Part shown: positions 26,780 to 34,616 of the stretch, piece after piece
How the letters are laid out: each line of letters opens with the position of its first letter
Numbering within the stretch: the first letter of the stretch is position 1
NCBI GenBank assembly: GCA_027694045.1
Contig: JAQEWB010000004.1
Coordinates: 1-64,000 of the forward strand
Reading direction: 5' to 3'
DNA from: Bacillaceae bacterium OF18-1A
GTDB taxonomy: Bacteria; Bacillota; Bacilli; Bacillales; Bacillaceae_G
Length of the DNA stretch: 64,000 nt
The notes under the pieces: generated by a model
What the model was told of the DNA's origin: nothing
Databases searched by the model: none
The model's input: only the letters and a program-made list of their open reading frames with translations
Translations under genes and position numbers: made by a program

Positions 26780-28201
26780 TTGAGGAAAAAAGTTGTGGTC
26801 ATCGGCGGTGGCATCACAGGATTAACAGCAATGTATCACTTACAAAAAAATATTCGTGACAAGAACTTGCCGATCGATACATTACTTATAGAAGCATCGG
26901 GTAAACTTGGCGGGAAAATTCAAACCGTTCGAAAAGATGGATTTACAATTGAACGCGGACCAGATTCTTTTTTAGCAAGAAAAGAAAGTGCATCTCGATT
27001 AGCGATGGAATTAGGTCTTGGCGATGAACTTGTAAATAATAAGGCCGGTCAATCATTTATCCTTGTAAACAATCGGTTACATAAAATGCCGAGCGGATCA
27101 ATGATGGGAATTCCAACGCAAATTACTCCGTTTCTATTTTCCGGCTTGTTCTCTCCAATTGGTAAATTAAGAGCTGGTTTTGACTTGTTAATGCCTAGAT
27201 CAAAGCCAGCATCTGATCAATCACTTGGGCATTTTTTCAGGCATCGCCTCGGAAACGAAGTGGTTGAAAATTTAATAGAACCATTACTATCTGGTATTTA
27301 TGCAGGGGATATTGATGAAATGAGTTTAATGTCAACATTCCCGCAAATATATCAAATTGAGCAAAAACATCGCAGCATCTCACTCGGTATGCGCACGCTT
27401 GCTCCGAAACAAGAGAAGGACAAGCCGAAAAAGGGAATCTTCCAAACGGTGAAAACAGGTTTAGAATCTATAGTAGAATCTCTTGAAGAGAAGATTCACG
27501 AAGGTACGGTAATGAAGGGAACGCGTATTGAAAAAATTGCAAAACAGGGCGATGGCTATACGATTACGCTTAGTAATGGAAAAGAAATCGAAGCAGATGC
27601 AATTGTTGTAGCGGCCTCACATAAAGTATTACCATCTATGTTTGCTCAGTACAAGCAGTTCCGTTTCTTCCGTAACATTCCTTCTACATCAGTTGCAAAC
27701 GTGGCGCTTGCTTTCCCGCAATCTGCCATTCAGCGTGATATTGATGGAACTGGATTTGTCGTATCAAGAAATAGTGACTATACGATTACAGCATGTACGT
27801 GGACACATAAAAAATGGCCACATACAACACCAGAAGGAAAAATGCTTCTTCGTTGTTACGTTGGAAGACCTGGTGATGAGGCCGTTGTAGAACAAACAGA
27901 AGAGGAACTCGTTCAGATCGTACTAGAAGACTTGCGAAAGACGATGGATATTACAGAGGATCCAGAGTTTACACTCGTAAGCCGCTGGAAAGAAGCGATG
28001 CCTCAATATACAGTAGGCCATAAAGAGCGAATGAAGAAGCTCACAACATTTATGGAAGAAGAACTGCCAGGTGTATATTTAGCAGGCTGTTCTTACGGTG
28101 GTTCTGGTCTTCCGGATTGTATTGAACAAGGTGAGAGAGCGGCAAATCGTGTACTATCTCATTTGGAGAAAGTAATGGAGACTGAATTAATTGCTCAATA
28201 A
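26780..28201 (+). CDS. hemY: HemY, coproporphyrinogen III oxidase (FAD)
   Basis: Oxygen-dependent flavoprotein of the coproporphyrin-dependent heme pathway, 473 residues. The N-terminal dinucleotide-binding motif is VVVIGGGITGLTAMYHL, followed by LIEASGKLGGKIQTV; the C-terminal FAD-binding motif is YLAGCSYGGSGLPDCIEQG. The start is TTG after AAGGGGGAG, and no ATG is near. Ends the hem operon before a hairpin terminator. Confidence 0.94.
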   Translation: MRKKVVVIGGGITGLTAMYHLQKNIRDKNLPIDTLLIEASGKLGGKIQTVRKDGFTIERGPDSFLARKESASRLAMELGLGDELVNNKAGQSFILVNNRLHKMPSGSMMGIPTQITPFLFSGLFSPIGKLRAGFDLLMPRSKPASDQSLGHFFRHRLGNEVVENLIEPLLSGIYAGDIDEMSLMSTFPQIYQIEQKHRSISLGMRTLAPKQEKDKPKKGIFQTVKTGLESIVESLEEKIHEGTVMKGTRIEKIAKQGDGYTITLSNGKEIEADAIVVAASHKVLPSMFAQYKQFRFFRNIPSTSVANVALAFPQSAIQRDIDGTGFVVSRNSDYTITACTWTHKKWPHTTPEGKMLLRCYVGRPGDEAVVEQTEEELVQIVLEDLRKTMDITEDPEFTLVSRWKEAMPQYTVGHKERMKKLTTFMEEELPGVYLAGCSYGGSGLPDCIEQGERAANRVLSHLEKVMETELIAQ

Positions 28202-28204
28202 AGT

Positions 28205-28236
28205 GAAACGCCTTCAATCGTATTGAAGGCGTTTTG
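28205..28236. terminator. hemEHY terminator
   Basis: GAAACGCCTTCAAT pairs, with an end mismatch, with ATTGAAGGCGTTTT. Confidence 0.88.
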
Positions 28237-28240
28237 TTAC

Positions 28241-29593
28241 TTATTCACCAATAAACATATATAAGTTATTTGGCTGTATAACTGCATCTCCTGCATAAAT
28301 AGCCCATTCTGTTAAGTCATCAAAATCTAAATGATAAGAATTTCCTTCATGCATCTCTTCTATAAAATACGGTTCGTTAATGAGTATTCCTTGAATGAAA
28401 TCTTCCGTAATGTTTTGCATTTCAAACCACATATGTTCACTCTTTCCTTCTTCGTAGGAGACACCAAACTTAGCGAGGAAACGAAAATCTTCATTTGATT
28501 GTTCAATGTGAAAAATGTTACTGAAATACCCGAAAGTATTCTTCGCATTGTAAGCCATACGATCGGTTTCACTATTTGTTTTATAGAACATGAGTCCTGT
28601 AGCTTCCTCGTGTTCTTTGAAAAAACTTTCAATATATTCTTCCGAAGTATTAAATTTGAATAAGAGAACGGATGGAGATTGATGGTATTCATCTCGGTCA
28701 TCCATTCCACCTAAGAATGTGTTTTGTGCATCTATAGGCTGTAGCTTCACTTCGTTATCCTCGATTGAAGACAATTGCTCCATACTCGTTTTATGCCCAA
28801 TATAAGATAAACCTTTTTCCCACGGAACAGCTACTGTATGTATGGAACCTTGCTGACTATGCGCGATAACGATAGGCTCATTTATAGGGACTTGTCCATT
28901 TTCAACGGCATTATTAGCAAATGTTTGAAAGAGATCACCAATGCCGTAGTAGGAAGAAATGCGATTTGGAATAATTAATTCTATTTCTGTTACACCCGCT
29001 CTTAAAAGGCCGTGTGTATGAAACCAATATTGCGTAGGCTCACCTTCGTTATCGTCTTCATAAACAGAATGAATAACGTATAAGTCAGGAATGTCAGGTA
29101 ACAATTCATTTTCAACGTGATATTCAATATAGTTTCTCGATATCACCTTCATTGCCGCACTCGAATCGATTACAAATAACAAATCTGGGGCGAGGTTCCA
29201 TAAAAATTGAATCTGCTGGAAAAAGCAGTCTAGTACATCGCCTACAAATAGCGTACGGGTGAAAATTTCAGTACCGAAAGCCGCTGCTTCAAAAGTACGG
29301 TCTACTATTGTGGTATCTTGTCTATTGTACAATTTATATGTTTCTAGATCATCCGCTTCATTAATATGAAGTTCATATGGTATGACTTTTTCGTCGGTGT
29401 GTAACTCAACAATAAGGCTTGTCTCATCACTATAAACTATTTTTAACTCATCCACTTTAGTAGCGATAGTTTCTAGCCGCTGTTTTAACTGCTCAATTGT
29501 CATTCTAGTTGGTATAACAGCAATCATATCTGAAAAATGACGTTCTAATGTTCCATTCATAGCTGCGCGGTATGCTTCTGTTTGTACTTCCAT
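28241..29593 (-). CDS. DUF4026-like soluble protein (450 aa)
   Basis: A 450-residue acidic soluble protein with no signal or membrane segment; GGAGTGATTAG precedes the ATG. Size and features such as FIGHK-like repeats of Trp/Tyr-rich beta segments (YWFHTHGLLRAGVTEIELI, LTEWAIYAGDAVIQPNNLY) suggest the DUF4026 family, which is common in this group, but I am not certain. Function unknown. It is inserted between the hem operon and a nuclease gene, so this interval is not conserved with B. subtilis. Confidence 0.6.
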   Translation of the reverse strand: MEVQTEAYRAAMNGTLERHFSDMIAVIPTRMTIEQLKQRLETIATKVDELKIVYSDETSLIVELHTDEKVIPYELHINEADDLETYKLYNRQDTTIVDRTFEAAAFGTEIFTRTLFVGDVLDCFFQQIQFLWNLAPDLLFVIDSSAAMKVISRNYIEYHVENELLPDIPDLYVIHSVYEDDNEGEPTQYWFHTHGLLRAGVTEIELIIPNRISSYYGIGDLFQTFANNAVENGQVPINEPIVIAHSQQGSIHTVAVPWEKGLSYIGHKTSMEQLSSIEDNEVKLQPIDAQNTFLGGMDDRDEYHQSPSVLLFKFNTSEEYIESFFKEHEEATGLMFYKTNSETDRMAYNAKNTFGYFSNIFHIEQSNEDFRFLAKFGVSYEEGKSEHMWFEMQNITEDFIQGILINEPYFIEEMHEGNSYHLDFDDLTEWAIYAGDAVIQPNNLYMFIGE

Positions 29594-29837
29594 CTAATCA
29601 CTCCTATTCAAATGAATCCATTTTACATGTCGATGATTTTTCGATATTTTCTGTTTTCTCTCTAACAGTATAAATCGTATTCGTAGAGGGTGTAAAATTA
29701 TTATTTTGTATGATAGTTTGAAATCGAGTAAATTAGATTAATTTTTTGTAAAACTTGTCGAAATAGAATTCTATATAACGAATCATTTGTTATGATAGAA
29801 ATGTTGGGAAAATATGAAATAGGGAGAGGGAACGGCT

Positions 29838-32198
29838 GTGAAGAAATTGTTAAGTGTCTTTTTATCACTTTTGCTATTGCTTTCATTTACTGGAACTTTA
29901 GCGCAAGCGGAAGAAACTACTTCTATGTCAGTAGAAAAAGCAATTCAAGTATTTAAGCAGCAAGGGAAAACAAAGGGGACAGTGGAAGGATACATTGTTG
30001 GATATACGCAAAGTCCTTCTAAATACACGAAAGATCCGGCTAAGTTTGATGATACAAACGTAGCCATTGCGGATTCGCCAAATGAAACGAATCCAGACAA
30101 AATCATGCCTGTACAGTTGCCAAAAGGCGATGTGAGAGCGGCAGTAAACGTGAAAGATCATCCTGAGAACATCGGGAAGAAAGTTAGTTTAACTGGGACG
30201 CTTGAATTATATTTTAGTAGCCCAGGTTTAAAATCCGTAACAGCTTACAAGTTTCAAGGGGAAGAACAAAACCGTGTGAGCGATGTAGTAGCTTCACCTG
30301 GTGGCGGAGAAGTTGCGAAAGGAACAGCGGTAACGTTAACAACGAATACAGAAGGAGCAACAATCTACTATACGTTAGATGGCTCTAACCCTACAAATAA
30401 AAGTGTTCGTTATAACGAACAAATTGTAGTGAATGAAAATAGTGTGATTAAAGCAATTGCAGAGAAAGAAGGGCTTACTTCTTCAGCGATTTCAACTTTT
30501 TCATTTGTTATCGTAAATCATGAACCGGTTCGTATTCATGATATTCAAGGTAAATCACATATTTCTCCTTACAATGGAAAGAAAGTATACAATGTGGAAG
30601 GCGTTGTAACAGCGCTTGATAAAAATGGCTTTTATATAGAAGACAATCAGCCAGACAATGATCCAGCTACTTCAGAAGGTATGTACGTATACAAAAAAGA
30701 TGCGAATGTAGCAGTAGGGGATCTTATTCAAGTTGATGGAGTAGTAGAAGAATATGTTGGACCTGGCTATGCAGAAAGGTTTGAAACAGACTTAACGACG
30801 ACGGAAATTAAAGCGAGCCGCGTTGCTGTAATCGCAAAAAATCAATCTTTACCAGCACCGATTGTACTTGGGGAAAACGGTATGAAAATCCCAGATCAAA
30901 TTATCGATAATGATGCATTCGGTTTATTTGATCCAAATGAAGATGCAATCGATTTTTATGAAAGTGTAGAAGGTATGCGTGTTACGATGCCAACACCAAA
31001 AATTATTGCACCTCAGAAAAACGGGAATTTATATGTAACAGTAAAAAATGGTGGGAATAAAGTCGTAACGAAATATGGCACACCTCTTTTAGATGAAAAC
31101 CAATTAAACCCAGAGCGTCTTTCTGTCAAAGTACCTCGTGATTATGTAGCAAAAGTAGGAGATACTTTCACTGGAGATATAACAGGGGTAGTAGGATATG
31201 ATTACGGTTCGTTCCGCATTTCGCCAATAACAGAATTACCATCTGTAGTAGACGGTGGATTCAAGCAAGTAGGGGCAAATATTCAGCCTCGTCTTGATAA
31301 GTTAACAGTTGCTACATATAACATTGAAAACTTCTCGGCGAATAAAAAAGAAACAACAGATGAAAAAGTAAAAGCGCTAGCGTATTCTATTAAATACAAT
31401 TTAAAAATGCCAGACATTATCGGTGTAGAGGAAATGCAAGATAATAACGGATCAATTAACGATGGAACAACGGATGCTTCATTAAGCGCAAAACGTATCA
31501 TTGATGCAGTGTTAGAAATTCGTGGACCGAAGTATGAGTATGTAGAAATTGCTCCAAACAACAATCAAGATGGAGGAGCACCAGGAGCTAACATTCGCGT
31601 CGGTTTCTTCTATAACCCATCACGCGTGAAATTAGCGACAGTACCGAAATTACTTGATAAAAACGTTGTTCGCATTGGAGACGAAAATCCATTGTTTGAA
31701 AGTACACGTAAACCGCTAGCAGTAGAATTTACGTTCCAAGGGCAAAACGTTGTTGTCGTTGCTAATCACTTAAACTCAAAACTAGGAGATGCAACGCCAT
31801 TTGGAAAAGTACAACCGCTCGTATTAAAGAGTGAAGAAAAAAGAATTCAATTAGCACAAGAAGTGAATCATTTCGTACAAGGTATTCAAGAAAAGAATAC
31901 GAATGCACCAGTTGTTGTGTTAGGGGATATGAACGATTTCGAATTCTCTAAACCAGTAAAAGTACTAGAAGGAACAATCTTAAAAGATATGTTAAACACA
32001 GTGCCGAAAGAGAACCGTTACACGTACATTCATGAAGGTAACGCACAAGTGCTAGATCATATTTTAGTAACAAACAACATCGCACCACACACAATTATAG
32101 ACCCGGTACACTTAAACTCAAACATTATGAAAGAACATGGACGTGTTAGTGACCACGACCCAGTACTTGCACAAATTGATTTGAAGAAAGCTTCTTAA
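29838..32198 (+). CDS. secreted endonuclease/exonuclease/phosphatase-family nuclease
   Basis: A 786-residue secreted protein with a signal peptide ending at about AQA-EE (residue 25). Order of domains: a DUF6359-like OB domain at about 33-150; a chitobiase-type beta-sandwich at about 155-225 (GATIYYTLDGSNPT); a second OB-like nuclease-associated domain at about 235-470; then a C-terminal EEP nuclease domain from about 490 (LTVATYNIENFS, VEEMQDN, VVVANHLNSK, VVLGDMNDFE, RVSDHDPVLAQ). All catalytic-type residues of the family are visible. Start is GTG after GGGAGAGGGA. Likely an extracellular DNase or phosphodiesterase. Confidence 0.88.
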   Translation: MKKLLSVFLSLLLLLSFTGTLAQAEETTSMSVEKAIQVFKQQGKTKGTVEGYIVGYTQSPSKYTKDPAKFDDTNVAIADSPNETNPDKIMPVQLPKGDVRAAVNVKDHPENIGKKVSLTGTLELYFSSPGLKSVTAYKFQGEEQNRVSDVVASPGGGEVAKGTAVTLTTNTEGATIYYTLDGSNPTNKSVRYNEQIVVNENSVIKAIAEKEGLTSSAISTFSFVIVNHEPVRIHDIQGKSHISPYNGKKVYNVEGVVTALDKNGFYIEDNQPDNDPATSEGMYVYKKDANVAVGDLIQVDGVVEEYVGPGYAERFETDLTTTEIKASRVAVIAKNQSLPAPIVLGENGMKIPDQIIDNDAFGLFDPNEDAIDFYESVEGMRVTMPTPKIIAPQKNGNLYVTVKNGGNKVVTKYGTPLLDENQLNPERLSVKVPRDYVAKVGDTFTGDITGVVGYDYGSFRISPITELPSVVDGGFKQVGANIQPRLDKLTVATYNIENFSANKKETTDEKVKALAYSIKYNLKMPDIIGVEEMQDNNGSINDGTTDASLSAKRIIDAVLEIRGPKYEYVEIAPNNNQDGGAPGANIRVGFFYNPSRVKLATVPKLLDKNVVRIGDENPLFESTRKPLAVEFTFQGQNVVVVANHLNSKLGDATPFGKVQPLVLKSEEKRIQLAQEVNHFVQGIQEKNTNAPVVVLGDMNDFEFSKPVKVLEGTILKDMLNTVPKENRYTYIHEGNAQVLDHILVTNNIAPHTIIDPVHLNSNIMKEHGRVSDHDPVLAQIDLKKAS

Positions 32199-32205
32199 AG
32201 TAGGG

Positions 32206-32237
32206 GGAACGCTTAGGTGACTAAGCGTTCTTTTTTG
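32206..32237 (+). terminator. nuclease gene terminator
   Basis: GAACGCTTAG-GTGA-CTAAGCGTTC followed by T6. Confidence 0.93.
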
Positions 32238-32319
32238 TATGGCCGTAGAATTCCTTTTCTTGTAATCTAATGATAAAATTAATTGAATATTCTAAAATAA
32301 AATAGAGGGGGGAAGAAAT

Positions 32320-32619
32320 ATGATAACTCAAATAAACGGAAAATTAATGAATCAACTTGCCATTTTTTTTAGTACGCTCGTCATGATTCAATTTGTAGTT
32401 GAAGTAACAGGAATGATTCAAAGTTTAGATGTTATGTATAGCTTAATAAATACAGCCGCGTCCTATATAACGTTTAGTTTGGCGGTTATTTTTACGTTAA
32501 TAGGCGCAAGAAGAGAATTAAGTAAATATGCAATTATTTCATTATGCTTAGTAGTAGCGATTAAAGCGATTTATTTTGCAGCGATTGTTATTTTATGGGG
32601 AATGGCTGGTACGCCGTAA
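32320..32619 (+). CDS. small membrane protein (99 aa), unknown
   Basis: About three hydrophobic segments (residues 10-32, 38-60, 72-95) and few charges. GAGGGGGGAAG precedes the ATG. No family recognised. It converges with the ABC-2-type gene across a shared terminator. Confidence 0.65.
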   Translation: MITQINGKLMNQLAIFFSTLVMIQFVVEVTGMIQSLDVMYSLINTAASYITFSLAVIFTLIGARRELSKYAIISLCLVVAIKAIYFAAIVILWGMAGTP

Positions 32620-32624
32620 AAGAA

Positions 32625-32669
32625 TAAAAAACCTAATTTCCAAGATAATGTGAGGAAATTAGGTTTTTA
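32625..32669. terminator. bidirectional terminator
   Basis: AAAACCTAATTTC pairs with GAAATTAGGTTTT between two convergent genes; T runs on both strands. Confidence 0.9.
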
Positions 32670-33515
32670 CTATGATTGAAACATTTTTCTACATCGATCT
32701 CTTCTTTGTAGTCTTCTTCTATATTTTTTTCTGTCGCGCTTTATACCTTGTGTATACATGAATAAGCTCACGAGAAAGAAGAAGGCACATTGTATTGTTA
32801 AAACGTACGGTGACATTCCATCCAATGGTTGTTTTGGATCATATAAATGAAAAGGTGCCCCGCCGATTGTAGGGAATACTGTATTTAGCAAGACGTAAGG
32901 AATAGAGGTAACTGCAAATGGAAATAGAAGTGCCATATAATCTTTTTGTGACCATGTAGATGCAGCGAGCCCTAAAAGAGCCATTAACCCTGCAAATAAA
33001 AAGTTGATTCCGATATATACCGAAATGTAAGTGATGGGATCATCATAATATAAATTCGAGAACATCCCATTATTATTTATAATGCCTGAACCAATCGTTG
33101 GGTTCCCATTTGGAATAGTTAATTTGCAAAATAACAAGGATAAGATGAATGGTAATGAATAAAGAAGTCCTCCGCAAAAAAATGTAACAATATATTTCGT
33201 TACCGAATAGGGAAATATAGAAATTCCTTTACTTATAAACGGTCTAAAACCATCTGCCTTCTCAGAATTGTAACTTGTACTAAAGGGGAGACTCGCAATA
33301 ACTGGCATTAATAATAAATAAACATCCATTTCATTGTCGCGAAACCCAATCCATTTAATATCCGTTGATATAGGACCATTCGCTGGATCTCCTAAATAAC
33401 GAATTACATAATAATAATGATAAATACAAATAAGAACGAATCCACTAAACATAATAATTAAAGAAACACGATTACAAAAAGCTTGCTTTATATTTAAACG
33501 AAGCGCACGCATCAT
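32670..33515 (-). CDS. ABC-2 type membrane permease-like protein
   Basis: A 281-residue membrane protein with about six hydrophobic segments (about 18-38, 72-88, 103-125, 160-185, 198-215, 245-262) and a strongly basic C-terminus (KRDRKKYRRRLQRRDRCRK). The N-terminal ALRLNIKQAFCNRVSL and the overall plan suggest an ABC-2 type permease, but no ATPase gene is adjacent. Start at ATG 33515, with GTGGAGG suitably placed; the in-frame GTG at 33533 overlaps that site. Confidence 0.6.
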   Translation of the reverse strand: MMRALRLNIKQAFCNRVSLIIMFSGFVLICIYHYYYVIRYLGDPANGPISTDIKWIGFRDNEMDVYLLLMPVIASLPFSTSYNSEKADGFRPFISKGISIFPYSVTKYIVTFFCGGLLYSLPFILSLLFCKLTIPNGNPTIGSGIINNNGMFSNLYYDDPITYISVYIGINFLFAGLMALLGLAASTWSQKDYMALLFPFAVTSIPYVLLNTVFPTIGGAPFHLYDPKQPLDGMSPYVLTIQCAFFFLVSLFMYTQGIKRDRKKYRRRLQRRDRCRKMFQS

Positions 33516-33830
33516 GACTAAAAAAGCCTCCACTATTTTGATAAACTTGTCTATTTTCTATATTACTATTAATTGTAAAGATTTTCTTGTTTTTTTATTT
33601 GATTATTAGAAAAAGGGGAATTTTGTTGTTGTGAAGTAAGGTTTAGCTATATACCTTAAGAACACCTTTTCTTTTTCTCTTTTCTTTTGGTAAACTTATA
33701 TATTGACTGAAATTTTTTTATACGGGGAATAACTAAAAAAGAGAACTTGTATAGAATGTAAGCGTGTGGTAATATCAAAGATGTACTGATTGACTATATT
33801 ATCCAATTGGTCATTTTTGGAGGTGACGAT
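33516..33830. other. intergenic region with regulator promoter
   Basis: Divergent region between the permease-like gene and the TetR gene. A pyrimidine-rich stretch lies at about 33665-33690. Near its right end is operator-like palindrome 1 (33791-33813). Nothing else recognised. Confidence 0.5.
33791..33813. promoter_or_regulatory. TetR operator-like palindrome 1
   Basis: TGAC-N14-GGTCA, 23 bp, with CCAATTGG inside, ending 17 bases before the GTG start of the TetR gene. Same length and ends as the two sites before yhgE. Confidence 0.7.
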
Positions 33831-34403
33831 GTGGCAATAGATCGAAAACGTTCTATTATTGAAGCTGCAACAAAATCTTTTTCAGCGTTCGGCTATAAAG
33901 CAACAACGATGGATCAAGTAGCGAAATTAGCGAATGTCGGAAAAGGGACAATTTATACTTTTTTCAAAAATAAAGAAGAGCTATTTGGCGAAATTATTTC
34001 TAATTTAATTACAGAAATGAAGCAAGTTGCAGCAAATGCAATTCGTTCAGATGTTTCATTTTTTGAAAATGTACATAGAGCATTATATAGCATATTAGAA
34101 TTCAGAAAAGAACATCAGCTCATGATTAAATTAATTCAAGAAGAACGTGATATGGGAACGAAAGAAGTACAGGAAGTCATGCAACAAGTTGATGTGGAAA
34201 TCGTTTCTGTTATTCAATCGTATTTAGAAATTGCAATTGAAAAAGGTGAAATTAGCAAATGTGATCCAGAAATTACAGCATTTATTATGCTTCGCCTATA
34301 CGTATCACTTATTTTTGATTGGGAAAAAAATCATGAACCGCTAGAAAAAGAAAAAATCGCAGAATTATTTGAACTTTATTTATTAAAAGGATTGTCAAAT
34401 TAA
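33831..34403 (+). CDS. TetR family regulator (YhgD-like)
   Basis: A 190-residue regulator. TetR helix-turn-helix at about residues 8-52: IIEAATKSFSAFGYKATTMDQVAKLANVGKGTIYTFFKNKEELF. The start is GTG, because GGAGGTGAC is placed six bases ahead; the open frame begins earlier at a TTG lacking a site. It precedes yhgE as yhgD does in B. subtilis. Three 23-bp palindromes, one before this gene and two before yhgE, suggest it represses both. The ligand-binding domain is unassigned. Confidence 0.88.
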   Translation: MAIDRKRSIIEAATKSFSAFGYKATTMDQVAKLANVGKGTIYTFFKNKEELFGEIISNLITEMKQVAANAIRSDVSFFENVHRALYSILEFRKEHQLMIKLIQEERDMGTKEVQEVMQQVDVEIVSVIQSYLEIAIEKGEISKCDPEITAFIMLRLYVSLIFDWEKNHEPLEKEKIAELFELYLLKGLSN

Positions 34404-34429
34404 GATAATCCTTTTATTATTATAAAAAG

Positions 34430-34452
34430 TGACCAATTGAACAAACTGGTCA
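34430..34452. promoter_or_regulatory. TetR operator-like palindrome 2
   Basis: TGACCAATT-N5-AACTGGTCA, 23 bp with one mismatch between arms, 27 bases after the TetR stop and upstream of yhgE. Confidence 0.75.
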
Positions 34453-34574
34453 TACATTTAATTTAAGGAGGGAAAATAGAAATATTCACTTCATATTAAG
34501 GAACAGTTGCATAGTATAAATTCGGGGATAAGGCATATGTATGAATAAGTATAGCCTTTTTGTTTGGGTAGAAA

Positions 34575-34597
34575 TGACTGAATGAACATTTTGGTCA
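34575..34597. promoter_or_regulatory. TetR operator-like palindrome 3
   Basis: TGACTGAATGAACA then TTTTGGTCA; 23 bp, sharing TGAACA and GGTCA with site 2. It ends 20 bases before the yhgE start, where it would block initiation. Confidence 0.75.
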
Positions 34598-34616
34598 TTT
34601 AAATAAAGGGGGAGAA

